Shown here one piece after another: positions 23,101 through 33,566 of a stretch of DNA of 64,000 nucleotides. The stretch's first letter is position 1. Every line of letters starts with the position of its first letter. The notes under the pieces were generated by a model. It did not search any database. It had not been told where the DNA came from and worked only from the letters and a program-made list of their open reading frames with translations. Source of the stretch: Phytoseiulus persimilis (Eukaryota > Arthropoda > Arachnida > Mesostigmata > Phytoseiidae); the NCBI GenBank assembly GCA_037576195.1, contig CM075101.1, forward strand, positions 44,640,001 to 44,704,000, written 5' to 3'. The position numbers and the translations under genes were made by a program.

Positions 23101-26100
23101 TAATCCGCTTGGACACTCGCAGAAGGGTCTCCAGATTCCTTCGGAGCTGCTTTCGTGCTTCGTTTCCGAGATGTATTCGGCACGTCTGTCGATTCACGTG
23201 CCGAGACCCCGCCTCGGGACAGACAGTGAATGGCATTACTTTTATGGAACTCATCGAAACGTTATCGTCCGCTGACTCTTCTGAGGAGATTAAGAGCAGA
23301 AGTTTGGTGCAGAGCGTAGTAGCCCTCGGCTCTTCCCAATAAACGCTGTTGGTTTACCGAAATTCACTGCTTGAAGACACTACTTTTCACCATTCGGGCT
23401 GCTCTCTGTTTGGTTGTTCCAGTTCACTGATCAGGTCGGCGTATAGATGAGTCTGATTTCGCCCAGAGTTTCCGGAGAATGGAGAAGTGAAAATATGTCC
23501 CGGGCTCAACGAATGAGGACTTTGGTGACTGGGAGTTTTCGATGGGAGTTCCCGGTTCGAGCTGCGCGTTTCGCCCGACCTGGAAGCGTGCGCAGAAAGC
23601 TCCTAAGGAACCATTCTTGACACAGGGTCATTTCAAGGCTCCCGGTTTTGAACCACTTGAATGGAACAGAGAGTAATAAAGCGCTGGATCTCTAAGCTGA
23701 GTCCCCGTTCTAGGGTTGTGAAACTTGTGCTTTAAGTCCCATGGGGTTTCGACGCAAACATTTTTCTAAAGTGACTCCAGCCGTACCCTTCCTCGTGAAT
23801 ATTGTCGGAGTCATCGCCCATCGACGCAAGTAGAAAGTCTAGGAGGCAGGCATAGTACGTCTTATATCCAACGAGCCTTCTCTGAGGAGCCGGCTTTCAG
23901 AGAATCGCCATGGTTGAATGACCGGGGTCCGGGGCATTCATTTCGGCCTGAAAAGAATTGGATGAAAAGAATGGAAACCACTCTCGAAGTTAAGGCATAA
24001 GCCCACCCCAGAGCCTTGCGATGGAACATATCTGTCTGATAATTATGAGTCCATTAATGAAAATGAGTTCCCTCCCAACATGGGGTTCGGAAACAAAAGG
24101 ATCCTGCCTGGATGAGACAATGCGGTGACAATGTATTTGGAATGAACAGAGGCGAATCTTCAGGGTGACTGAAGGTCATTGGTCAAGGGGGCTGGTACGA
24201 GGGCCTGCCGCTTGGATAGAACGCTCGACCTCCGAGGACATACAAGGCTCGTCAGTTTCGGGTGAATCCTTTATTCGGAAAATATTTCCGGTGATAATTT
24301 CACCATGCAGGAGACCCGTATGATGACATGCTTCTGGAGTTTCGACAGAGTTTCACCGGGAACACGGTTGTTTTCGCTCAGTGTACTTGTTCGTTGTTGA
24401 GCGAGCAGTCGTAAGCAGCTGGGATGAAGTTTCGAAAGCGCCTGCGGCCGTTGGCAACGGGGAAAAATAGACGAGGGAACGGATGGATGGATGCATGACT
24501 GGATAGATGAAGCCATAGATAGCAACTGTGGATGGTTAGGAGAGAACATACAGCAGGGCAGGAGAAGACATTAGCTGCCCGCTACTCTCTCCCGATGTTT
24601 CGTTATTTCTCTCTGTGCCTTTGAGAGCGGGGAGCTTTTAGCGTGGAGAAGGCATTACGCGATAACTCGATTGACGACTGCCCGTCCGGCGCCCAACTCC
24701 GGCCCCTGCTCTCGTTGTTCCCCACCTGCCAACTCTGCACAAGCAAGTCTGTGAACCACTTTCTCAACATCCCACTGGGCTTTCTCGTTTGACTCGGTGG
24801 CTGGGTGATTCCATGGATGTTCGGTAGTGAACAAACTCTGACTTCCTGAAAGTAATTCTCCGACTGCATCCTCCCGCACCCGTCACAGAAAACAACCGAT
24901 CGGTGCTTGCGATACATCCGAAATCACTAGATTGAAGGAGGTTCTCTCGTTTGACACAGCTATCCATGTATGGCTTGATCCATTGGAAAATCAATGTTTT
25001 CAAGGAGTGCTGTGATGCGCCGACCCTTGTGAGGAGTCACTTTTGAACCCGGGAACAGTTTCGAGTCAGGTTGAGGAGATTGGCACAACTGTGGGCGGTA
25101 TATTCTTATGATTCGATGGCGTACGTTTGATTAGTATGCATGGTGCTGAATTCGGGGAGCTTCTAATGAGATGAGAGCGATGAATCGAATGACGTTCCAA
25201 GAGTTTATATGCAAAGAGTTTCGCTCAAAGCGATGTCACTTTGGTCTGAGGCACCTTTTTTCCGACGACACCTGTGACAAAGTGACGACACCTTGCTGAC
25301 GGTAAATTGGCCTTCTGCTGCTGCTGGCAACGAGAAGAGCGTCGGGTGTAAGACTGGGGAGCGAGAATGGCTTTGGGTACAGGCGAGTGCAACGGGAACA
25401 AGGTGGAAGTAAGATGGTGGCTGCTGCGTTCGCTTGTTCACGCATTCACTCAAACTAGTGTCAAATATCACCGCTTGAACCCGGCTCTGTGAGTGCACTA
25501 GGCACCCCCAGCGTCGCCACCTACATCCATCCCCCTCTTTTTCCATCCGTGCCGTGGAGCTACTCAGTTCAGCCCCTTGTCTGTTCTATGCAAGCGGCAA
25601 AGCACAATGAGCTGTTAGCAATGCAAATTGAAGATCAACTCGGCAGACTGACTGCTTCACGAGTTTGGCTGGCTCCCTTCCCGCCCGCCTGCCTGCCTGT
25701 CCGCTTGTGCGGCACATCTCCTCCTGTACGAGCGCGCATAAAAGCACGTACCCTAACGTACGCTTCGGAAGGTATATTCACACGTACGCTCACAGTCTCA
25801 CCCGTTTGGCGCGCAAAGTTCACAGACACGAGCGAATGAGCTCAAGGCAGAGCTCCTGAGAAACTTTTCGAGGAGCTCCGAGCGTCAAGAAACTTTGGGT
25901 AACTTTCCAGACATCCGAGATGGAAGTCTGGATGATAAACGGCAACGGCGGGCCATGTGAACTCATCACTACCTCAGTTTTTCATTGCTCTCTTCGATAT
26001 TCCTTCACTTTTGAAATCTGTACAATCTTTCTTCGAGCCGTATTCTCTCGCTTGATTTGCATGTGCAGTCGTCGATGTCAAACCTGGATTCGGGAAGCGA

Positions 26101-28905
26101 AGGGGGCGCGCCGGGAGGAAACCGCGATGACAATCGATAGGAATAGATTCGTGGAAACCGAATTCATGTATTTCGCGTGCAGGAAGCAAGAGGAAAAGTC
26201 CGCCCCGGGCCCAAATCTGTCCAGGTCCCTAGCGGAACGGCGACCGCTTGAACGGTGCCAGCTTCATTTCGTATTCAATCTGCTGTCCGAATCTCCAGAG
26301 ATGTTCAATTTGGAGATTCACTTTCCGAATTGCTACGGTTTTTCTCTTTGCGCTTTTTATGCGAACACTCAGGGACCTCAGCTGACGTCAATGAGCACGA
26401 AACATGGAGCGTCTGACTCCATGGAAAGGAAGGTGATGGGGGCTGAATTGCCAGATTTCAATTCTCTCAACGCTCCCCTCACATGCGCACCCGATTGGTT
26501 CGGGAGGAATCCGAACATGTTGCTCAAGATTGCGAACTTATGCGCCCGAAGCTCTGGATCCCATGCTGTCCTGGTACTGTGCGTCTCAACGCGGAAATAT
26601 CAGGTCGAGTCTCTGTGGCCCATGGATTCCGCGAGAAGATGGTATCGTTCATCATGAACGCGCTCGAACCGCTGACCGAAATAAAGAACCCGTTGGGCAT
26701 CGACTCAATGCAGTGCCATCATGCAGTGTTTCATCTGTGGCTTTGGGTGGCTCCCTCCTTGATCCATTCCAATTGCCCTATCTCCAGGAACCCTTCCTGT
26801 AGCCGGAGTCCCCTCCAAAGCTTCGCAAGAGAATGGTGAGAATAGTGATTCCTGGCTCTGCCAATCGAGACTTGTGCAGGCCAGATTTCTCGTTCATTTG
26901 AAATCTATTTCGTAGAAAAGTGCTGTCGATGAGCGAAAACCACTCCGGAGGCGAGACAAATCCATACCGTAAAACGGACCCTTCTAGTGTTCCCGACGCT
27001 GAGTTTCAAGACAAAAAAAAATCGTGTCCAAGTGTTGGGTTATAGGTCAAATCGTTTTGTTCGAAGCCAGAGCGAGAAACCTTGACACAGGACTTTCTTA
27101 AGAGCGTTGTGGACACATTCGCCTTCGGAAACCTTCGATAGCGAGCGCTCATTGCTTTGGTCTCACATTCTAGTATTGAAGAACGGGAAGCCAACGAAAA
27201 CAACATGTCACTGCGCGCTTGGGGCAATTTCGTGCTCCATACACACGCGAATCCAGCTCAGCTTTCAATTTAAATCTCTTCTCGGCTTGCGAAGGATCGG
27301 CGGCGCAGAGTGATCGAGAGCGAAATGATGCGGTTCCTCGAATGAGTTCCGGTTTCCGTCTCTCTCATAGTAAGGCTGTCCTTCGGAGTCCATCCGGAGC
27401 GGCCCAGGGTGCCCGATCGGAATCCTTCGCAGGATTGAACGGAATCTCTCTCGGAATGAGCGATCGCCGTATACCTCAGACGACGCAGAGGGCACAGGCG
27501 ATAATGACTGAATCCGGGAAATCAGACATTGATCACCAATCGTCTCGGATCAATCTTTGTGCAATGGGTCAGACGGATGAACAGATCAGTGGAGAATGTC
27601 TCGTTGCCAGGAGAACTATGGTGAGAATTCCGGCCATCCAACTCCCGTTTATTCATGTGCTCAGGTGGACCGATGAATGGTCTAGACTCTAGAATGATGA
27701 ATTCCTAATCGTCCTGATCATACCTCTGGGAGATTCCGGTTGGCACATGGCAAACCCTTGCACCTGTCCGTTCAATGAACCTAATGTTACTGATGAGGAA
27801 GTTGTGCGACATCGGCCATGAAGGACTCATTCTTCAACGGTACAAGAGGATCACCCTGCGTCACCACACACTAACTACTTTCACGGAGTAGTCTTTTACG
27901 GTGGGGCGCCTCAGCTTCAGAGTGCGAGTTCCAGCTATGTAAAAACCCAGGAGGTCAAAAAGTCGGCTATTAGTTCGGTTTCTGCGGCTTGCCCCCTCTC
28001 ATAAAAAAAATGCTCCAAATGCTTCCATTCGATCCGGAAGAGCATAATGAATTGGTGGACATCGAGCTCCCCTCCGAAAAAGAACTCCCTCCCCGGAGAA
28101 ACGTTTGAAGCAACGGCAAGAGGAGAGTTATTGTAAATGAATGATTATGGAGGAAGGAACGATCGCGGCCACCCCGAATGACAGGAGAAGATCGAAAAGC
28201 TGGCACGGCCACTGATGAGATCGCATTCGGACAGAGAGAAACTTTCACTTGACACCCTGAGTCGGCGGGGTCGAAATTGTGTCCTCACTGAATATAGGAC
28301 AGACCTAACGTCTTTCCGAATCAATTGAATCGTCATTCCTACCGGAATATCTTCACTCGACACGCCATTGTTAGAATGAACCCCGAAAGCCGATTCTTAT
28401 TGTTTGAAAACAGTTCTATAATATCCGATAGGACTCAAGTCATGTTCCCACAATCAGCAGACTAGGGCAACCTTGCCGACAGACGTTCAGTCACTTGGTC
28501 TTGTGTGTTGGGAAGAGGCGTTGAGGGCCAGCAAGGGAGTTGCACGGCCCTTTGAAATCCTACACCGTGTGCTCTAAGCCAATTTGTGATCCATACATCA
28601 TACACTCCTGGGCGCTGTTGTTGATAGGCGAGTAAAAATTATTCTCCTCATCGCCAATCCAATTCCGCCCCAGAGCAAGCTCTGTCACGGTCGAGCGATC
28701 TAGGAGGATGAAGTCGGCATTCAAACAAAACGTGCAACTCAAGACAAGGTCCGATTTTGTGGGGATATTGCCAGATTAACGCTCGGAAAGTTTATGACTT
28801 TCACGCCTCCAAGCATTCTCGAACTTCCTTTACAACCTCTGACCCGATCATTTGCGCTAAAAGAAGGAGTTGATTCTCTTTTTCGACAGTCATTATCGTA
28901 ACAGA
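20155..28905. other. Gene-poor stretch, no gene recognised
   Basis: This holds a C24 run (21484-21507), an A12-13 run near 21240, a (GGAT)n-like patch near 24480 and many open frames of 60-245 codons. The longest is 25920-26657 plus, 245 codons with no recognisable domain. A 128-codon minus frame (20899-21285) and a 38-codon plus stretch at about 27987-28108 look somewhat protein-like, but I cannot place them in a family. Confidence 0.35.
21484..21507 (+). repeat. Poly-C tract of 24 bases
   Basis: An uninterrupted run of 24 C. Such runs are prone to length error in sequencing and can form unusual DNA structure; there is no coding context. Confidence 0.95.
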
Positions 28906-28911
28906 TTTATT
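28906..28911 (-). promoter_or_regulatory. Candidate polyadenylation signal for foxQ2
   Basis: AATAAA on the minus strand, about 620 bases past the foxQ2 stop. It is the nearest candidate I noticed; its use is unproven. Confidence 0.25.
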
Positions 28912-29528
28912 TTCAATTTCCTTCGTCGTGACGAACACTCAGCAATGCTAACATCAGTTCATTACCCTGTGGTTTCCTCGCAGAACTACATCTCTAACCC
29001 GTTTGCCGGAATATACGGTTCCGGGAATATGCGACGCAGGACTGTTTGTAAAGTGGTCAAGACACTCCACTACGTGACAAACGTCGGTTCTGAGATCACC
29101 CGGGAGTTTTCGACCACCGAGAATGGCAGCTCCGGTTCCTGGATCGCAGGAGCCGCTGCAGCTCGTCGATCCTGAGCACGATTTCTCCGAGGAATGAGCT
29201 CAGAGAACGTCTCCCTGATTTTTTTGTCTGCGACACGATAGAGCTGAGGGATCTGCGATCCCAGTGCCATTCCACTCGGCAATGCGGACAGTGACCGGGA
29301 AACCGCACTTCCGCGAACTCTGCTCTCGTCCCATGGGCGGATATTATTTACAAGAGGCTAGAACTAACAATTCATTCATCTCCTCAGAAGGAGAAATCGC
29401 TTCTGAATGCAGCGGTTTATCTTACAGGACGAACGAATCGATTGGAGACCGCTCAGAGCCAACTCACAGCGAGCTCCATGGCGTTCCGTTAACTAAGGGG
29501 GGGAAGCAGCTACAATCACCGGGTCCAA
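28912..29528. other. Likely foxQ2 3' untranslated/downstream region
   Basis: Open frames on both strands (28870-29175 plus, 29070-29308 minus, 29264-29698 plus) overlap one another and lack motifs. The simplest reading is a 3' untranslated region of foxQ2. Confidence 0.35.
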
Positions 29529-30269
29529 TCAATTCAATCGATTATCGCTCTTCGAGGGTTCAGACTCGAGGATTTTCGGCGGCACGAGCAGCGGTGACCA
29601 GACCGGTGGACGAAACTTTGGCTCAGGCGCCAGAAGGCTCTCCATGTCAAAAGTGCGTCTGGGTAACGAAGGCGCCGGGAACGGTTGACACAGCGTGAAC
29701 GCGGGCGGGGGAATCGGTTGGGAACACGGACTCGCGCACGGACTGTCGTCATCGTCAGGAACCGAGAGTCCCATGTGTTTTCTCACTTTCCGTTGAGCGC
29801 GACGTCTCCGGAAATCGCCACGACTGAAATCTTCGAGGTTCGCAGGATGGACACTCCAGTAGTGGCCCTTCCCGTTGGCGCTCCGGCCCGCTTTGATGAA
29901 ACAGTCGTTCAGCGAAAGGTTGTGTCGAATCGAGTTCCTCCAGCCCGGTCCACGGTTCCGGAAATATGGATAGTTGTCGAGGATGTATTGATAGATGTCG
30001 GAGAGCACCATTTTCTGCTCAGGTGAGCTGAGGATCGCCATGGCGATCAGCCCTATATAAGAGTGCTGAGGTTTCGGATCTTCGTGCAAGAGGAAGCGAT
30101 TCAGATTCGGGAACGTGTGGCTCAGCAGAGGGTTGGGAACGTCGAACGTTGACGCGAACGGCATCGGCAGAAGCGTCTGTTGCTGTTGGAGAAGCATCAT
30201 GAGTCGGAACTGACAGTCTGCCATCGACGGAATTGAAAGGTCCGTGGGTTGGGGTGAATTCGAAGACAT
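29529..30269 (-). CDS. foxQ2: FoxQ2-type forkhead transcription factor (single exon, 246 aa)
   Basis: FoxQ2 proteins are nuclear DNA-binding regulators, classically of anterior/aboral patterning in animals (the Drosophila member is fd102C). The forkhead domain spans residues about 65-160: KPQHSYIGLIAMAILSSP, DIYQYILDNYPYFRNRGPGW, the recognition helix block WRNSIRHNLSLNDCF, then GKGHYWSVHPANLEDFSRGD and FRRRRAQRKVRKHMGL. The last two blocks are diagnostic for FoxQ2 rather than FoxL or FoxA. A C-terminal FDMESLL at 207-213 resembles an eh1 Groucho-binding motif known in this class. A QQQQ run is at about 28-31. I chose the ATG at 30269 because it sits in a good context (A at -3) and gives a family-typical length. 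The frame stays open for 142 codons upstream, so a longer N-terminus cannot be excluded. No intron interrupts it. Confidence 0.94.
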   Translation of the reverse strand: MSSNSPQPTDLSIPSMADCQFRLMMLLQQQQTLLPMPFASTFDVPNPLLSHTFPNLNRFLLHEDPKPQHSYIGLIAMAILSSPEQKMVLSDIYQYILDNYPYFRNRGPGWRNSIRHNLSLNDCFIKAGRSANGKGHYWSVHPANLEDFSRGDFRRRRAQRKVRKHMGLSVPDDDDSPCASPCSQPIPPPAFTLCQPFPAPSLPRRTFDMESLLAPEPKFRPPVWSPLLVPPKILESEPSKSDNRLN

Positions 30270-31357
30270 CTTTGAATGAAGCAGGCTTTGAACGGCCTCG
30301 AGGCACGCGAGAGAAGCGGTCTCGGTCGAGGTTTTCTGAGCACGGCGCGGGATTATCTGCCCGGAATTCGCTAGTTTCTCCGACGACCGTCTGTCATACG
30401 AGTGTCTTGAGTTTCGGCGAGTCGAGATGACACGTCTCACTTTTCGACTCCGAAACAGGTTTTGAACTCGAGGGACCGGTGATTTCTGACGGAACGCATT
30501 TGACGATCCACGCTGTCGGTTTCGGAGAGAATCAAGAACAGTTTTTGATTTAGCGATTCCACGGAATTCGGAACGCACCGTTTCAGACCGGTCGTCGCTG
30601 AAGTGTTCACACTGATTCACTCGTCCTGCCTGCAGACCGCGTGGAAATCCTCCTCGAAATCCCACAGAGAAGCTGAGCGCAATGAACGTGAACAATCACG
30701 AGATTCCTCCAAGGTAGACGTCAAAACTCTCACAACGGCTCCGAGGTGCGTAAACTCCAACACCTGCGCGAACAGTGGCACACGAAGTTACCTCGTCAAG
30801 CTCCGGAGCCCGAATGGCGTTGCGGCGGTAATTGTAGCGAGTTTATGTTTGATAGATAGTCGACGAGAGAGTTCAATATTTGCTCAAGTTTCACAACAAT
30901 GTAAAAATATACACACGCTCTCTCTCACGCTGTTGCTCTCACTCACTTTGGGCGCCTCTCTCGCGGTCAATCGTCGCCTGTGGACGACCGACGCGGCCAC
31001 AGCCGAGACTCGGCCTCCCGCCCGCCACTCGGCCCCGCATGGGCTCGGGTCGTGGACGAAGAGAGCTGAAGGCGGGGCTCGAGCGCCTCCTGCAGCTCGC
31101 ATTGGCTTGTATGGAGCTGGAGGCGGACTTGCGGGCGGTCCAGGTCCCCTGGCTCCAGCCAATGCCGCGAGGGGAAACTCAATAAAAAGTTTGCTGCCCT
31201 CGGAGCTGCTTCGAAAAGCAATGACGACGACAACGACGAACAAGCACAACGAGAACAGAAACTGAACATAGCAGCGACTAGGAGAAACCGGAAAAGTCAG
31301 CGAACGAATGAGCAGGGGAACAAGAGGCAATGGCACTGGGGGAACAACCGGAGACAC
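30270..31357. other. foxQ2 upstream region
   Basis: Probable 5' untranslated region and promoter of foxQ2. Long open frames on both strands (30603-31265 plus, 30884-31450 minus) are low-complexity by-products of GC-rich and hydrophobic-coding repeats rather than genes. No TATA box is evident. Confidence 0.35.
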
Positions 31358-31420
31358 GAAAGGAAGGAAGCAAGCAAGCAAGCAACCGAACGAACAACCA
31401 AGCAAGCAACCGACCGACCA
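31358..31420 (+). repeat. Tetranucleotide-rich microsatellite (AAGG/AAGC/AACC/AACG)
   Basis: GAAAGGAAGGAAG passes into a CAAG run and then CAAC/CGAAC units. It lies upstream of foxQ2. Confidence 0.8.
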
Positions 31421-32385
31421 ATCCACCCTCCAACTATGCGTGCCACCCACCCACTCACCCGCTCTCCCTTCCGGCAGACAACTGCGAACCTGGCTTGCTT
31501 TATTCCTCCTCTACTGCACGCTTGTCTCTTTCTGTACCGGTGAGCTTGCTCAGTCGCTGTCAGCGGTCGCAGCTTAGTAATGGAACAAAAGGAACCTTGT
31601 CCGGACTTGAGTCGACAACTCACCGTTCGACGGAAGCGCACCAGGGGGCGATGAAAACGAGCACTACGTTCGCTGTTTTGCACAAATTGCACAAAAGGTA
31701 GAAGTTCGGGTCGGTACGCCGGGTTGGCACCCTCTGTTCCGTGAGTCCCCGAGCTCGTTCATGGACGCTCCGAAAAAGCTATGAGACGACTTCAAACAGT
31801 GTGCTGATCCGTGGTTTCTTCAGCCCTCCGACTGATGTCGAATAAACTTATACGGTTGACATTCACATGATCGACGCGACGATTGATTTAATCGAAAGTG
31901 ATGCTGCCGCGAATATCTATTCAATGTTGGTTTCAGTTTTACGAATAGTTGGGGCTTGTTCGCCCCGGTGCTGAAAATACGTGACAGGCGGAAAACTGAG
32001 TTGAATGAGGGAAAAGTTCGATATTCGCGGATACCTCTGTGAAGAACTGTCAAAAACGAGAGTTTAAAATTGTCTCGAAAGACAGGCGAATGAGTTTGGG
32101 TACGAGTATGGAGAGAGTTTGCCACGAGTATGACGAGTATGGACTCTGAGGAGAATCCCTTCGGTCACTCAGGATCACAGCGAAGTCTTTTGCCTAGGGA
32201 GCATTGTGATTCCACTTGAAACCTCAAATGTCCGCTAAAGAAAGTCGGGATCTGGGGTGGGGACCCTTCTATTACTCCCGAGCACTCCTCAGCTCACCCA
32301 TCTATGGCTGTCTCCTTCTCTCTTGTCATTCTTCTGTTGTTCTGCTGTGAGTTCCGAGTGATGGTTGGGATTGGCCCATACCATT
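31421..32385. other. Non-coding stretch upstream of the hAT-like element
   Basis: Only short motif-less open frames (for example 31820-32125 minus). I see nothing I can name. Confidence 0.35.
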
Positions 32386-32393
32386 CTCTTGAG

Positions 32394-32481
32394 CAGTGAG
32401 TCCCAAACTTTTTTGGCCCGGGCCCCACTTGAAATTAACCCAGGTCCTCGGGCCCCACCAGGCGTCAGTTGAGAACCACTG
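32394..32481 (+). mobile_element. hAT-type miniature inverted-repeat element (88 bases)
   Basis: It begins CAGTGAGTCCCAAACT and ends AGTTGAGAACCACTG, whose reverse complement is CAGTGGTTCTCAACT. These are imperfect terminal inverted repeats of the hAT consensus CAGTGGTTCTCAA. The flanks CTCTTGAG (32386-32393) and GTCTAGAG (32482-32489) match at 6 of 8 positions, as expected for an aged 8-base hAT target duplication. The interior has GGGCCCCAC twice and no coding capacity. Confidence 0.72.
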
Positions 32482-32489
32482 GTCTAGAG

Positions 32490-33105
32490 CGTTCTCGCTT
32501 GCGGGATTCATAGACCAAGCCTCATTAGTCTTCGTTTGGCAAGGGCGAGTTTCTTCGACAGGATTCTTCGGATATATCTCGTCATCTGTTCCCACGCTGT
32601 TCCGCTAGCCATCACTCCTTCATGAGATCCGGGGTCTCCTTGACATCGAGGCAGGGTAGTTGCGAATTGCGCGAGCGGTATGATTCTCTATCGAATCCCC
32701 CAATGATCAGACACACGGAATCCTCAAAAGCGGGGTTCAAGTTTCCAAAGGTCACGTAATCGAGTGTCAACTGCATCCTCGTCACTACCATACGTGGAAC
32801 CTCCTCCAAGGAGAAGGATCCTGAACGGGAAGCTCCAATCCCGAGATCAGAGTCGAAGAGATTCGAGGCGTCCCCTCAAGCGATGACAACCATCATTCAG
32901 CTTGAATTAATCTTCTATGTTCTGATTCCCCACGTATTCCGAGGACCTGGGAGTCAGGAATGGTATCGCAAGGAGAACGGAAGATGAGGTCGCAGAGGGG
33001 TGACAGAATCACTAATAATGCGTCAGTGCCAAGAGAATCCACACAGCGGGGTCACACTGAAAACTGCTGACCGTCCACCTTGGTGCATTCCCTGATCGTC
33101 TGGGG
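32490..33105. other. Non-coding stretch
   Basis: A 65-codon minus frame (32612-32809) reads plausibly but has no family match. Nothing else is seen. Confidence 0.3.
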
Positions 33106-33180
33106 CAGTGTTTCTCGAGCAAATTCCACCGGGCTCCACTTTTCAACAAGAAGCTCCCCATACCCCACCTCCAGGTTTTG
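33106..33180 (+). mobile_element. Possible second hAT-like terminus
   Basis: CAGTGTTTCTCGAGC, followed by GGGCTCCACTTTTCAAC and a CCCC-rich segment, repeats the style of the left end of the 32394 element. I found no matching right terminus, so this may be a truncated copy. Confidence 0.35.
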
Positions 33181-33267
33181 TGGGGGGAAGGAATATCGGA
33201 AAGCCATAGGGAAACATGCATTTACGCACCACCCAGGAGAATGGAAAATTTAGCTGGAGTTTGGGGT

Positions 33268-33566
33268 TCACATATATGATACAAAAAAAAACTCATTATC
33301 TGGAAGATGCGAGAGGATAGGAGTTCGGAAGAGTTTGGGATTGTACGTTGGAGGGAAGACTTGACGAGGAAGGGCATTCCAAAGTCGAGATGTGCGAGGG
33401 AAGAAGGTAGAGTCAAACCGAGCGGAGCGATTGGTGACTGATTGAACAGAATGGGGTGTTGTTTGGCACTACGTTCCCTTGCACGAGCGGAGACCGAAGG
33501 GAGAGGAACGAGGGAAGAGATTTCAGCTGAAAATATTCCATGGAACCATCGGCAGAATAAACAGAG
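33268..33566 (-). mobile_element. Truncated LINE, C-terminal end of a reverse-transcriptase ORF
   Basis: The minus strand reads LCLFCRWFHGIFSAEISSLV followed by ARARERSAKQHPIL. After a one-frame shift it continues QSVTNRSARFDSTFFPRTSR, LWNALPRQVFPPTYNPKLFR and a TGA at 33268-33270. The YYHG-x-CS-x-EL...LVP and F-x-PR-[TS]-x-x-LWN-x-LP blocks are the usual C-terminus of non-LTR retrotransposon reverse transcriptase polyproteins. The frameshift and missing upstream domains show a dead fragment. Position and sense suggest a typical 3'-anchored LINE copy. Confidence 0.75.

Noticed and set aside
25920-26657. 245-codon plus-strand open frame
   Set aside because: No domain, no signal of splicing and no similarity that I recognise. 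At about 50 percent GC, frames of this length can arise by chance in 64 kb.
27987-28108. Short plus-strand stretch reading MLPFDPEEHNELVDIELPSE
   Set aside because: It looks like the end of a protein, but no upstream exon or family could be found; too short to call.
30603-31450. Long frames on both strands upstream of foxQ2
   Set aside because: Low-complexity hydrophobic or Lys/Gln/Asn-rich translations produced by microsatellite and GC-rich sequence.
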